A DNA stretch of 64,000 bases from Neodontobutis hainanensis (GCA_024349245.1 JALDNG010000020.1:1226001-1290000); one strand, 5' to 3'; shown: positions 12,032-23,585, counted from the first letter of the stretch. Made by a program: numbers and translations. Notes: generated by a model not told the origin, from the sequence alone.

Positions 12032-14455
12032 ATGTCCAATGAACCAAATGAGTCAGCTGAGGCCACGGTAAGTTAAACTATCCATCCTCAAATTCCTATT
12101 TTCAAATAAATTTATTAATCTAAAAATCCTTTTTTTATGATTTCAATCTTCTTTTGCTCTTAATTTTGGGACTCAGTCAGACATGATGACAGCCGATCTC
12201 TTAAAACTTCAACACCTGGCATCACCTGAGTTGTTTCAATGTATGTATAATTTCTCTTGCTTCATTTGTACTTTTGCAGTCTGATGGAATGGGTTTAAGA
12301 ATGACCTACCTGCAAAACAAGTCTAGATTCATGCTACATACTGTACTTGACATGGATATGTCTATTTTTAGACCTATCTTTATCTATTTAGCCTCGAACA
12401 CACATATACAGTATCTGATCTAAATGACAATAACATTTCCAGTGTTATTTGAATACATTTTTATTTTCTCTCGAAGGTGTTAAAAAGATAGAAGAGGACT
12501 ACCGCCAGAATATGCCCGGCTCCACGACTAATCTGCAGGACTTAATCAAAGTCTTAATCAAACATCTCAAACCTGTCGAGTCCCAAGGTAAAAATGGAGC
12601 ATTATAGTTTTCATTCATTAACTCTTACAAGGTAGAACAGTTAGGCATCAAAGCAATAATTGAAAACAATTTATTTAAAATATATTATGGCATTGTAGAA
12701 CAAAATTTACATAAAACACTGTTAACATACTGTTAGCTACTGCTAATCTGACCTGTTTAGTTCATTTGGACAAGTCTGTCTTTTATAATGTAAACTCACG
12801 CAGGAAGTTTAGCTATGCTTTTAAAATATTTAGGCTTAGATGAAGTTCTGTTTGTGGTTTACTCCCAGGTTTAAGGAATTATTTTTCTTCATGGTTGCCA
12901 TCCTCAGCCAAAGTGAAGGTCTTCCCTGTTGTTGCTTCTAAAACCTTTGGTGCTCACGAAGAAATCCTTAACAAGATTAAAGTGGATGTCTGTTCAAACC
13001 CAGAAGACTGTGAGGGGGTGGTGCTCTTCTGTCCCGTCATTTCTCGTATTGGATCAGACGTAGACAATGCCATGAGAAACCTTCCAGGTACAGCATGCTT
13101 TGACACTGCTTTGTATATTAACATGTGACTAAAACAGGTTTGTTTGTGTTGCCAAATAAGCTCCTTAGTTTGTATGAGGCTAGGAACCTGATTCATTAAA
13201 AGATTTAAAAATGAGCAAACGGGTTAATAGGTTCAAACACAAGAGACACAGTAAAACAAACAAACACTCGTGCAGCAAGAAATGCAGCAGCATTTCAAGC
13301 AGCCTTGTGTAACGTTGTAGTCTGTAACACTGCAGAACTTCATAAAAATATATCCTTCTAATCCTGTAATGGTTTTTAGACACACTGAAGAATCATGCAT
13401 TGTCATTGACACAGTCCCCTGAGCTGCACAGAAACCTCCAAAATAATTGCTATATTTTTTGTGTCGACAGGACGAGCAGACAGGGAATAATGTTTTAGAA
13501 GACGTGTTTTTTTTATTCAGAGTTCAGAGTCTGTGAGGCATCTGCGCCCTCTACTGGCTAAAGGTTACGCAGGGTGGCTGTGCACAAGGTAAAGATACAA
13601 ATATAGTCACTTTAGTGGGAAAACTTGTTGTATTATTTTATAACAAAATTAATATTCTACAGAGGGATACAACTTTAAATTAAGAAGGTTATTTAAGCTT
13701 TACTTAATATGTCACCAGCCAACACACATTTTACCAGATGAAGCAAGAATACTTCTAAAAATACTAAAATATTTTTCAAACAATCTGTGTTACTTCACCT
13801 AATATGTATTTGTGTATAGTCTGAGAGTGAGATAAATTTTCCTTTAATATGAATGAAAGCTCACACATATTTAGTTGGTGTCATTCGTGTCAGTCTGTCA
13901 AAACAGACTACCTACAAACACCAATTCGCTTAAAGTTATCTTGTGTATGGTTATCTTGCTAAATACCTCTTTGGTCTATTAAAACTGTGATTAGCTAAAC
14001 TTTCATTACCAACACACAATGCTTTGGGACATTTTAATGTTTTATCAGAACATGGGACTTTAAAAATGAGTCATGGTCAAATCTTATGGACACATGGTCA
14101 CCCAGAGGCCTTTTCTTTTTGCTAATGGTTTAACTCTTGTGTGATTCCTGTCAAATATTTACAGTGTGATGTATCTGTATTTAGAAAAACTACTGTTGTG
14201 ATGTGGTTTCTCTGTGTTTGTATGTGTTATTCAGACGCAGTGAAACAGAAGCCAGTGATTCTGGTGGTGATGCATCACACAAGAAAAGACATTAGTCCAA
14301 CAGAGACCCAGCTGAACCATGGTCATCAGAACATCAGAGGGATCGTTCATGTTCTTTTCCACGAAACAGTGAACGGATTAGTGGAGACTGATAAGAATGC
14401 TCAGGCCATAAAAGAACTCCAACACCTATGCAATAATTTTAGAAAGAACAAATAA
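12032..14455 (+). CDS. Gene A: unrecognised 216-aa protein, probable interferon-stimulated
   Basis: Five coding exons: 12032-12067, 12177-12240, 12477-12587, 12869-13087 and 14235-14455. All have GT-AG ends, and after the first exon every intron is phase 1. The first coding exon begins MSNEPNESAEAT after an aaagcaac leader. A central, probably helical part (LASPELF; IEEDYRQNMPG) leads to a conserved C-terminal domain of about 140 aa with alternating hydrophobic strands and helices: VKVFPVVASKTFGA, VVLFCPVISRIGSDVDNA, VILVVMHHTRKD, VHVLFHETVNGL. This spacing suggests a Rossmann/TIR-like alpha-beta fold, but no catalytic motif is evident and I do not recognise the family. No signal peptide or transmembrane segment; probably cytosolic. 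Gene B shares exon structure and about two-thirds of the C-terminal residues by eye. Confidence 0.85.
13544..13557 (-). promoter_or_regulatory. CTCF-like motif in last intron of gene A
   Basis: The minus strand reads CCAGTAGAGGGCGC, fitting CCASYAGRKGGCRS at every position. Orientation is opposite to the motifs at 495, 16176 and 28258. Confidence 0.4.
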
Positions 14456-14884
14456 ATGTCAATGCTTCTTTGGCTAATACTTGTATTTAAAAAAGTCTGA
14501 TGATGTATCAAAGGAAATGTGACGCAAAAAAATAAGATTCACTTTGACCAACACAATGAAATTATAAATTTCCTATAGTTATTCATTACTGTTTGCTCCT
14601 AGGCCTGCTCTTCATAATTAAAAAACCTCATCCATTGTTTATCTTTGCAAACAAATCCACTGTGTACTATGTTACACGTGTGCTGCTTTATTCTTGCAAG
14701 AATTAAACCTGACCATTTAGTCTAAATTGTACGCTGTCTCCATCATTTCTCTCTTTTACATTAAATATAATGTTGCAATAAATGCTTTGTTGGAAATGGG
14801 TAAAAAAAAAAAGATGGCAATGAACTGATTTTTACCGGTTATACTTAATTAGGAAAACTGTTTGAACTTGTGTCAAGTCTGCTG

Positions 14885-15047
14885 CTTCCATTCAGTGTTA
14901 CAGCTGGAACACCACTGGAGGAAAGGTGGGTTTAGTGTCTTTTGCCCAAAGGACTCAACAGAGTGAACCTTGGTCGAGAGCAGGAAACGAGTCACACACC
15001 TTCTGGTTATAGGACGAACGCTCTACCACTGAGCCACTGCACCCCTT
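14885..15047 (-). repeat. tRNA-derived SINE, inverted
   Basis: The reverse complement begins ggggtgcagtggctcagtgg with A-box structure, then a B-box region. Same general family as 31485-31770 and 37020-37218. It lies downstream of gene A's 3'-UTR. Confidence 0.65.
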
Positions 15048-15149
15048 ATGTAGAAATACATTTTTTGGGGGGGTCTGGGCAGTGAATTTGAAAACACTTT
15101 CCATTGCCATTTCATATTTTTGAAATCCAACCATTGGAAAAATCAAATG

Positions 15150-15800
15150 TCATGGCGTCATGGCCATAAGGCTCGGAACTGGGAAGACTCCACAACAAAA
15201 CCCCCCACACACAGAAAGGTAACAAAAGGTTTATTGGGCCACAAAAAGAAAAAAAAAAATACAACAAGGAACAAGGCCAGGGTCTGAGCATACAAAATTA
15301 CAAAAGGAGGCAACACAAACAATACTGCAGGGAAAGGAAACACGAGAAATTAAATGTTCACAGAACACTTGAGGTAAAATAGGACTCCACAGAGGTAACA
15401 CAAGAAAAACCCAGACACCAGCCTTAAGGTTGGACCAACAACAACCTGGCCCAGAGCAAGGGGACACAGGTATATATAGAGACAGACAACAAGGGACAGC
15501 TGAAACACATTAGGGCGGAGCAGGTAATCACACAGAACGGGAAAACAGACAGAAAGTAAATCAGAAACACAGACAGGGGTAAGACATTTCAAAATAAAAA
15601 ACAGGAAATACAATCTTGAAACAAAATCAGATACACTAACCAAACTGGGAATCAGATACAAAATGAAACAACTGAGATACCTTAAAGACATATGACATAA
15701 GAACCAAAACAGACAAGAACACAGATACACTAACAAAACATACTGAATACAAACACCAGGCAGGGATCCTGACACTGGGGGGGCTCTCAGGCCCAGACAA
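15150..15800 (-). repeat. Unclassified dispersed repeat, probably retroelement-derived
   Basis: Purine-rich on the plus strand. On the minus strand it has an AATAAA-type signal (ccaataaacc, near 15235) and ends with the block tgtcaggatccctgcctgg near 15760-15772. It looks like a terminal or 3'-UTR segment of a dispersed fish repeat. The long minus-strand open frame across it (15350-15874) is a Cys/Leu/Phe/Val-rich string with no family resemblance, so I do not call it a gene. Confidence 0.35.
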
Positions 15801-16175
15801 ACAAACAGCACTACACAACCTAATATGGCAAAGCAGCACATCAAATTGATCATTGGAGACTCAGCTACAAGCACATCTAAGCCATTTACATTTACCGAGA
15901 AGCTTCACCAAGGCTGACCAAACCATTTTATCAAAATCAATAAACCTTTGACATTTGTTGCTGAGTTTTCTTAATTTGACTCGCTGTCTTCTGTTGCAGT
16001 GCGCTGAGAAGGAATGTGAAGGAAAAGATTAAGTCAAGTTACTATCACTGATCCCGGTTCACCCCGTTAGCCTAAGCACACAAAGATCTGGACTCATTTC
16101 TGTTAAGTTTGATAAATGAGGGCCTCTAAGTTCAAGTACAGGAGCTGAGCACTGCAATTGTATTGTTTTTTCAGG

Positions 16176-16189
16176 CCACCAGAGGGCAG
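16176..16189 (+). promoter_or_regulatory. CTCF-like motif
   Basis: CCACCAGAGGGCAG, identical to 495-508 with similar flanks, lying between gene A and the kinase locus. Confidence 0.45.
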
Positions 16190-18139
16190 CAGCCAATGAC
16201 TGTAGAAGGTTATCGAGAAGAAGGTTATATTGGTTGCAGAGTTTTTAAATTTTTTATTTCAGAAATGTTAAATTGTAAATTTTGAGTTTCTTTATTATTC
16301 TCAGATTAACAGGTGAAAATAAACAAGTGAGATGGAAAAATCACTGTTTTTCATTTAGTTGCATAATAATTCCGCACACTAATAGTTGCCAGATAATGAT
16401 GTACATGTAGATATTTGCTTAAGAAAGCCAAAAAAATGTCAAAGTCTGTTTTCCTCATTTAAGCCTCAAACAAAAGTTTACAGCCACAGTAAACTGAGAA
16501 CAAAGGAGCCGCAGCTGTACGCTCTCCAAACATTACGCACAGAGGACGCACGAGTCCCAACCAAAAGTGTACAAACTTAGGCTACAATTACGAGAAATAC
16601 TAAAGACCTGGGCATAAATATAGCGTGGCTACGCAAATATTTTAATGTACCATGCACTGGTTTAGTAAGCAAAGCCTTTTAACGCACAACAAGTAAAGGC
16701 AACAAAGACGTCCCAGATACGAAAACTAATATGAAGGCCATAAACTGCACAACAACAAAACTAAACGGCACGAGCCCCCAGTTTGTCATAACCTGGCTCA
16801 AGGCCCTGACAAAACAGGACGCCACACAAACAAATATACAAAGATATAGTGCTTTTATTTTAAGATAGTTAACTAATAGTGATTTTAAATAATAATGAGG
16901 TGTGTTTATCAGAAATCAGTCGTGTGGGTGCGTGTTTGGTTTGAGTCTTAATGTTGTATGAAACAAACAAAAGGCAAGGTGCTGCTGCCACAGCGACCGC
17001 CTGAGGAGAGAGCCTGAAGTCAGCTGTAGACGGGATCTTAAATAGTCCTGGAGCATCGGGCACTGACGCTTCACGCAATACGTCTACATTACAACATAAA
17101 CACTTTTTTATCTCACTCTTCTTTTAAAATGTTTTTCATTTTTCTTATGTTTTTTATCTAAAACTTGTCAATTGTCCATTAATCCTGTGAAGCACTTTGA
17201 GTAACTCTGTGACCTCTTCAGAAGTATTAATACATATATGTCTCATTTACTTTCTATTAATTGTTTCAGAACCTTTATTGGAACTGGACACTTTAATAGG
17301 ATCTGGTGGTTTTGGTCTGTTCTTCCAAAAAAGATGTAGTTGAGGCAGTACAAGATTATACCCAATCTTTGAATGACCCAAAGAAAAGCCCATGGACTGA
17401 CTTCTGATGTGGATATTAGTCTGAACTGTGGACATCAATAACAACCCTAAGACTTACAACACATAGGCCTGTGTCCATTTTAAGAGGACACACAATCATA
17501 ACTGAGGTTTTCAAAGAGCAAACAAAGATTATTCAATATAAATATTAAATATAACTGGTGAACTTAGACAACAAAGAGTATCTTCTCTGTCAGGTGTGTC
17601 CATGTCCACCTCAGAGTGAAGCAGCTCTATTCCCTCTGACACTCCATTTAACTCATGTTCACTCTTATCCCCAAATGAATGAGCTGTGTCTGTAATCAGA
17701 GACACAGCGGATTTACTTTTTGTCCAGAAGAACAACTCATTTGGACAACAACAACAAACAATAAACCTTTGCAAGAAATCAACTGGAGCTGTCGCACTTT
17801 CTCAAACGTCCCCGACATGTGTGTGTCACCTGAAAATGTAATGTAAACAAAAGCTAACAGAGGGCGACATTTTATTTGACCAGCAGAGGCCCCCATAAGC
17901 CCTCACAACAGCTCTGCTCAAACGTAAAGGCACATGTCGAACTAAATCAAGGATATATCACATTAAATCACCAAGAGGTTTATTTATTTCTGTTTTGAAT
18001 GCATATGTTTAAATAGTACACATAGTTAAGGCATCAGTTTTTCCCTCATTACTTTCTAACAGATTCAATTAATATAACTATTTATAACATTTGAAAATAA
18101 ACACATGTTAAAAACTCAAAAAAATAGAAAAAAATAGCA
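16190..18139. other. Intergenic, nothing recognised
   Basis: No exon seen. 17180-17205 (gtgaagcactttgagtaactc) resembles the 3' end of the LINE family also seen at 37232-37465. Otherwise AT-rich unique-looking sequence. Confidence 0.5.
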
Positions 18140-18188
18140 CCATGTGACGTCACCACTGATAGAACGCGCCCGTTGCCATGTGACGTCA
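18140..18188 (+). promoter_or_regulatory. Twin CRE palindromes upstream of kinase gene
   Basis: Two copies of the 14-mer CCATGTGACGTCAC contain the full CRE palindrome TGACGTCA (18145-18152 and 18181-18188), exactly 36 bp apart. A half-match gacgtcag lies near 18262. The start codon is at 18307. This fits CREB/ATF/CREM-type control; no clear TATA box is seen. Confidence 0.65.
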
Positions 18189-18306
18189 CAGGTTTCCACA
18201 AACAGAGTTTTCGAGGCCAGCTTTAACTCCACACTTGTGAGAAATCACCCAACAGGCAGGAGACGTCAGCTAGTGCTCGCGAAAACTTAAATTGTGTTTT
18301 ACAAAG

Positions 18307-20934
18307 ATGTCGACAACTTCTGAAAACAGAAATATGGAGAGAGGAACCTATCACATAATGGAAAGATTAGGTGAGGGGTGTTTTGGCAAGGTTATGAAAT
18401 GTCTTAACACGAAAACAGGAGAAATTATGGCCGTTAAGATTCTTAAGGACGAGGATGACAATGATGTTAATGAAGAGCTTAAAATGCTCCGTTTGATCAG
18501 TCAGTTGGACCCGGACAGCTCCAACATTGTCCGGTTCATAGATGAATTTCGATTGAACTACAGTAGGTGCATGGCATTTGAGATGCTTGACCGCAGTGTG
18601 GCCAATCTAATAGAAGAACAAAACAGGAAACCGTTTACGCTCAGCGAAATACGACCCATGGCCAAGCAACTCCTAGTTGCATTAAAAGCTCTTAAAAGCA
18701 TCGGTGTCATGCACACCGATATCAAGGCAGATAACATCATGCTAGTGGACCACAAAAACCTGCCATTTAGGGTCAAATTAATTGATTTTGGCTTGGCCAT
18801 GCACTACACAGATGCAAAGGTGGGGATAGTAATGCAGCCTCCTGCATTTCGGTCACCGGAGGTCTACTTGGGGCTCCCACTGTCTGAGGCAGTGGATATG
18901 TGGAGTTTGGGCTGCTGCCTTGGACAGGGCTATCTGGGCTGCTACCTTTTTTATGGCGATAATCCCTATGCTTTAATGAGAAATATTGTTAACCTTATGG
19001 GGACTCCAGAGCAAGCGCTACTAGAAAGGGGTTTGTACACAAGCAACTATTTTACCTGGACAGGGTCAGAGTGGCGACTCAAAACCCTCCATGAATTTAA
19101 GCAGAGCACAGGAATCTGTCCCATCTTGTCAGAGGGTTGTTTGTATTTGGCCTCAGATCTTGGGATTGTAATCCAAAGATTCCATCCGGAGCAGACATTT
19201 CCTGATTCTGATGACAGGGCTGCATTTGGTGATTTGCTAAAGAAAATGCTCCATGTAAACCCAGCACAAAGGATCACTCCAACAGAAGCCCTCGAGCACC
19301 CATTTATTACAATGGCTCATCTGACTGACTCTCCTTACAAACAGGAGGCTCAGAGGTTAATGACCTGTGCCCCCACCGCAAGAAGAAGTGAAGACACCTC
19401 GGATAAAGACTTGAATGCAGTCTTGAATGCAGTCTTGAATGCAGACTTGAATGCAGTCTTGAATGTAGACTTGAATGCAGTCTTCAATGCAGGCATGAAT
19501 GCAAACTTCAATGCAGTCGTCAGTACAGACTTCAATGCAGTCTTCAATGCAGGCTTGAATGAAAACTTGAATGCAGACTTAAATGCAGACATCCATGCAA
19601 ACTTAAATGCAGACTTAAATGCAGACTTAAATGCAAACTTAAATGCAGACTTAAATGCAGACTTAAATGCAGACTTAAATGCAGACTTAAATGCAAACTT
19701 AAATGCAGACTTAAATGCAGACAACAATGCAGACTTAAATGCAGACAACAATGCAGACTTAAATGCAGACATCAATAAAGACTTAAATGCAGACATCAAT
19801 GAAGACTTAAATGCAGACATCAATGAAGACTTAAATGCAGACATCAATAAAGACTTAAATGCAGACATCAATGAAGACTTAAATGCAGACATCGATGAAG
19901 ACTTAAATGCAGACATCGATGAAGACTTAAATGCAGACTTCGATGCAGACTTAAATGCAGACTTCGATGCAGACTTGAATGCAGACAACAATGAAGACTT
20001 AAATGCAGACATCAATGAAGACTTAAATGCAGACATCAATGAAGACTTAAATGCAGACATCAATGAAGACTTAAATGCAGACATCAATGAAGACTTAAAT
20101 GCAGACATCAATGAAGACTTAAATGCAGACCTCAATGCAGACTTAAATGCAGACATCAATGAAGACTTAAATGCAGACATCAATGAAGACTTAAATGCAG
20201 ACATCAATGAAGACTTAAATGCAGACATCAATGCAGACTTAAATGCAGACATCAATGAAGACTTAAATGCAGACATCAATGAAGACTTAAATGCAGACAT
20301 CAATGCAGACTTGGATGCAAAGTACAATGACAAGAGGTCTGTTTTTGTAGCACCTCCACCACCTCCTCCACCTCCTCGAGAATGGTCAAACTGTGAAATC
20401 ATCTGGTTCCATCCAGTTATTGGTGTTAATCATCTAAGTCATCATAAAAATGAAGGCGGAGCTCCTGGAGAGATACTGAGTTTAAGACCAGATTCTGATA
20501 GTCCTCCCAGGAAAACTATGTCCCCAGACGAAAAATACAAACCATTGAAAGTTTTAGGTGAGGGGTGTTTTGGCAGGGTAGTGAAGTGCCTCAACACAGC
20601 AACACAGGAAGAGGTGGCTGTAAAAATTCTCAAGAAGAATGAACTACGCGTAACCAAAAGAGAGGTTAACATGCTTAATTATCTCCATCAGCTGGACCCG
20701 GACAGCTGCAATATTGTCCGGTTCATAGAGTATTTCAAATCAGGTAACTCTCCATGCCTGGTTTTTGAGATGCTTCACAGCAGTGTGTCGAATGTTTTGG
20801 AAAGACGAAAACATCATCCGTTTGCCCTTAGTCAAATCAGACCAATGACCCAGCAACTCCTAGTTGCATTAATGGCCCTTAAAAGCCTCGGTGTCATGCA
20901 CACGATATTAAGTCAGATAATATTATGTTTGTGA
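18307..20934 (+). CDS. Intronless HIPK/DYRK-like protein kinase with a 76-unit tetrapeptide repeat
   Basis: The first ATG of the frame is at 18307 (acaaagATGt); upstream codons include only a TTG. The kinase domain covers residues about 15-340: glycine loop GEGCFGKV (22-29), ATP-binding Lys44 in AVKIL, catalytic HTDIKADN (His136, Asp138), DFGLA (Asp160), and SPEVYLGLPLSEAVDMWSLG. The LGLP...DMWSLGC stretch and the missing HRD arginine point to the HIPK group (HIPKs read HADLKPEN). All catalytic residues are present. After it come the Asn/Asp repeat (residues about 368-671), a poly-Pro stretch and a second kinase domain that runs out of frame at about residue 866. No introns, so a retrogene origin or fish-specific kinase expansion is likely. 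The substrate is unknown. Confidence 0.8.
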   Translation: MSTTSENRNMERGTYHIMERLGEGCFGKVMKCLNTKTGEIMAVKILKDEDDNDVNEELKMLRLISQLDPDSSNIVRFIDEFRLNYSRCMAFEMLDRSVANLIEEQNRKPFTLSEIRPMAKQLLVALKALKSIGVMHTDIKADNIMLVDHKNLPFRVKLIDFGLAMHYTDAKVGIVMQPPAFRSPEVYLGLPLSEAVDMWSLGCCLGQGYLGCYLFYGDNPYALMRNIVNLMGTPEQALLERGLYTSNYFTWTGSEWRLKTLHEFKQSTGICPILSEGCLYLASDLGIVIQRFHPEQTFPDSDDRAAFGDLLKKMLHVNPAQRITPTEALEHPFITMAHLTDSPYKQEAQRLMTCAPTARRSEDTSDKDLNAVLNAVLNADLNAVLNVDLNAVFNAGMNANFNAVVSTDFNAVFNAGLNENLNADLNADIHANLNADLNADLNANLNADLNADLNADLNADLNANLNADLNADNNADLNADNNADLNADINKDLNADINEDLNADINEDLNADINKDLNADINEDLNADIDEDLNADIDEDLNADFDADLNADFDADLNADNNEDLNADINEDLNADINEDLNADINEDLNADINEDLNADINEDLNADLNADLNADINEDLNADINEDLNADINEDLNADINADLNADINEDLNADINEDLNADINADLDAKYNDKRSVFVAPPPPPPPPREWSNCEIIWFHPVIGVNHLSHHKNEGGAPGEILSLRPDSDSPPRKTMSPDEKYKPLKVLGEGCFGRVVKCLNTATQEEVAVKILKKNELRVTKREVNMLNYLHQLDPDSCNIVRFIEYFKSGNSPCLVFEMLHSSVSNVLERRKHHPFALSQIRPMTQQLLVALMALKSLGVMHTILSQIILCL
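19408..20319 (+). repeat. 12-bp coding tandem repeat (76 units, tetrapeptide xNxD)
   Basis: 912 bp = 76 x 12 bp, in frame with the kinase. The tetrapeptides are mostly LNAD, alternating later with INED to give a higher-order 24-bp/8-aa unit. Early units (19408-19580) are more diverged (LNAV, FNAG), so expansion was probably recent towards the 3' side. No stops occur on the sense strand or in one antisense frame. Confidence 0.95.
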
Positions 20935-22423
20935 ACCACCAACAAAATCAATTTAAGGTAAAACTAATTGATTTTGGCGTAGGCACTGCTCGGATACCAA
21001 GTTGGGCACAATAATGCAGCCTCCTGTATTACGGTCCCCGGAAGTCACCTTGGGGCTCCCACTGTCTGAGGCAGTGGATATGTGGAGTCTGGGCTGCTGC
21101 CTTGCACAGTGGTATCTTGGCACTTACCTTTTTAGGGGAAATGAACCATATGCTGTAATGAGAACTATTATTCACTTCATGGGGACTCCGGAGCAAGAGC
21201 TACTAGAAAGCGGTTTGAACACAGGCAACTTTTTTGTGAGGACAGGGTCAAAGTGGCGACTCAAAACCAGTCATGAATATAGGAAAAGTACAGGAAAGTG
21301 TTTCAGAGTGTCAAAGAGTTATCGGAAACTAGGTTCAGATATTGACGACGTACTCCAAAGAAACCATCCGAAGCAGCCATTTTCTGAGCCTAGCGACAAG
21401 GCGGCTTTGGAGATTTGTTAAAAAAATGCTCCATCTGAACCCGGCAAAAGAATAACTCCAACAGAAGCCCTCGAGCACTCATTTATCACAATGGCTCATC
21501 TGACTGATGACTCTACTTACCGTCAGAAGGCTCAGAGTTTAATGACCTGTACCACCACCAAAAGCAGTCAAGACACCTCGGACACGGACTCGGACACGGA
21601 CGCCAATGAGAAGATATTTGTCTGTGTACCACCTCCTCCAGACTCGGATACGGACGCCAATGAGAAGAGGTCTTTTTGTGTACCACCTCCTCCAGACTCG
21701 GATACGGACGCCAATGAGAAGAGGTCTTTTTGTGTACCACCTCCTCCAGACTCGGATACGGACGCCAATGAGAAGAGGTCTTTTTGTGTACCACCTCCTC
21801 CAGACTCGGATACGGACGCCAAATTCCAGCCAAATTCTGCAGTTAATCATCTAAGTCATCATAACGATGAGGGCAGATCTCCTGGAGAGATATGGATGGG
21901 TCCCTTTGCAGAAAAATCTGAGAGATTAAGAACACATAGCAACACAAATGCAGACCGTCCCAGTGACGATGTAGGCTCAAATGACGCACCAAAAGCTCAG
22001 AGAATGATCTCTAGGAGCAACTCGGACACTTCTTTAAGGCCTGGAAAAAAAACAATAGTGGTCGAAGTTTTTTGTGCTTTAAATAATGAATGCACTGGGC
22101 CAACAGCTGCCCCTATTGCCCCCATTGCCCCCCCGTCACTGGATTCATCAGACTCCAACAAGATGAGGTTTGCTTCTCTACCACCAGCTGCTACTGAAGA
22201 AAAACAGAGTCTTGTAAACGATGACGGCAGATCTCCTGGAGAGATATGGATGGATCCCAATTTAGACACATCTGAGAGATCAAGACCAGATTCAGACCAT
22301 CCCAGTGACAATGCAAATGAATCCCACTTAACCGGACGACTGACTGTAAAATCAAAAAAAGGATACACGAACACTTCAAGGCCAGGAAACAAAACAACAG
22401 TGTTCGAAGTTTATTGTTTCTAA
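20518..22423 (+). pseudogene. Second HIPK-like kinase unit with single-base frame breaks
   Basis: It opens with MSPDEKYKPL, a probable ancestral start now fused in frame to the first kinase's tail, then glycine loop GEGCFGRV and AVKIL. Compared with kinase 1 there are single-base losses near 20903 (after the catalytic His codon), about 20985 (after DFG), about 21408 and about 21452. Between them the frames remain clearly kinase-like (LGLPLSEAVDMWSLG at 21053-21094). The last open part, 21491-22423, holds the 54-bp repeat and two diverged copies of a tail module (GRSPGEIWM). All four changes are deletions in short runs, so either real decay or assembly indels are possible. Confidence 0.75.
21590..21823 (+). 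repeat. 54-bp coding minisatellite, about 4.3 units
   Basis: An 18-aa unit DSDTDANEKRSFCVPPPP is repeated nearly perfectly. It occupies the same place in unit 2 that the tetrapeptide repeat plus poly-Pro occupies in unit 1, but the sequence is unrelated apart from the DANEK...PPPP edge. Confidence 0.9.
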
Positions 22424-22955
22424 GATGTGCATGAGGCCAATTGCTGTCCAAAACTGGGAGAAATCAGAAACACCCGACAGCAGTTAATGCACACATTGTC
22501 ATCTTCCACCAACATCTGGAAAAGCACAGAGTCTTTACAGTGAACGTGGTCATTTATTCAAGTTAAAAGATCAAGTTCACTTAGATCAGGTTCTCAGTCA
22601 TCCAGGACATCTATAGGAACATGTTTAAAAGAAAGTGAAGTTGTTTTCTTTCATACCCAAAGAACTATGTCATTGCTGTTGGTTTTATGAAACTCAGCTC
22701 AGAGATGACTAAGAAACTTGGATGTGGGATGAAATGTTTTTACTTTTCTTACATTTTCTCTTAATAAAATTAAATCAGCACAAACATTTTAGATGAATGA
22801 TTTTTAATGTTTATTATAAGCATATTTTATCTATTTTATGTAATTCAATAAAACCACTAAAGTGTTCAGGTATTACACACTTCAATCTTCAAACAGACAG
22901 CTGCCTTAACGTGGGGAGACATGTCAAAATGCCCCTTCACTCAGAAATACAGTGA
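22424..22955 (+). other. 3' flank of kinase locus
   Basis: No coding. Candidate polyadenylation signals are aataaaat near 22764 and aataaaacc near 22848. Confidence 0.5.
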
Positions 22956-22959
22956 AGGG

Positions 22960-23585
22960 GCAGCATCCCGAGCATTTAGGGGGAAGAAGTATGGACTTGA
23001 AATAGTCAGGCTCACCTCCATGCACAGCTTGGGCTCTGGATCCACACTCCTCGAGAGAGGCTGGACTCTCCACGACCCCCCAGCTCATCCACCATGTGTT
23101 GGAGTTCACCGCGGTGAACGAGAGGGTCTCTTCGCTGCACCTTTGGGTCGACTGTCATTTGTACTTATGGGCCAAGGGTCAGTGTGGAGTACTCGGCCTT
23201 CTCTGGGAGGGGTTCTGGAAGGTGCTCCAACTGGGGTCTTCACTGTGACACCTGGAGGCGTGATTAAGAGGAAGGTGTTCTTTTATTGGACTTCTGTGCT
23301 AGTCACAGTTTGTCCATAACAAACACCATGTTTAAGCATAAGGGTGTCCACCAGTGCACGTGGCACCAGGACAACCCAGGTCAGAGGTCGATGATCGATT
23401 GTGGTCGTTTTGTCTGACCTCCGGCGTTATGTCTTGGACACTCGGTTGAAGAGTGGGCGGAGCTGTCAACTGATCACACCTGGTGGTGAGTTGGAGCCGG
23501 TGGTGGGGGAGGGAAGTCAGGCGTCTCTGCTTAGACTGCTGCCCCCTCGACTTGGCCCCGGATAAGCAGAAGAAGATGGATGGGT
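22960..23585 (+). mobile_element. LINE fragment, same family as 6525-8200
   Basis: Contains the same endonuclease-region phrases (e.g. ctcacctccatgcacagc; accatgtttaagcataaggg) with many frame breaks. It skips to the 3' end (gactgctgccccctcgactt, then gaagatggatggg). Heavily deleted. Confidence 0.8.

Noticed and set aside
15350..15874. 174-aa minus-strand frame rich in Cys, Leu, Phe and Val
   Set aside because: Produced by the purine-rich strand of a repeat; no start context, no family resemblance, and overlapping frames are equally open.
17850..17864. Further CTCF-like site (aacagagggcgac)
   Set aside because: The first positions of the core do not fit.
19350..20402. 350-codon antisense open frame opposite the kinase repeat
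   Set aside because: A 12-bp unit lacking stops on the other strand gives this automatically; no promoter or independent coding signal. Kept only as a remark under the repeat finding.
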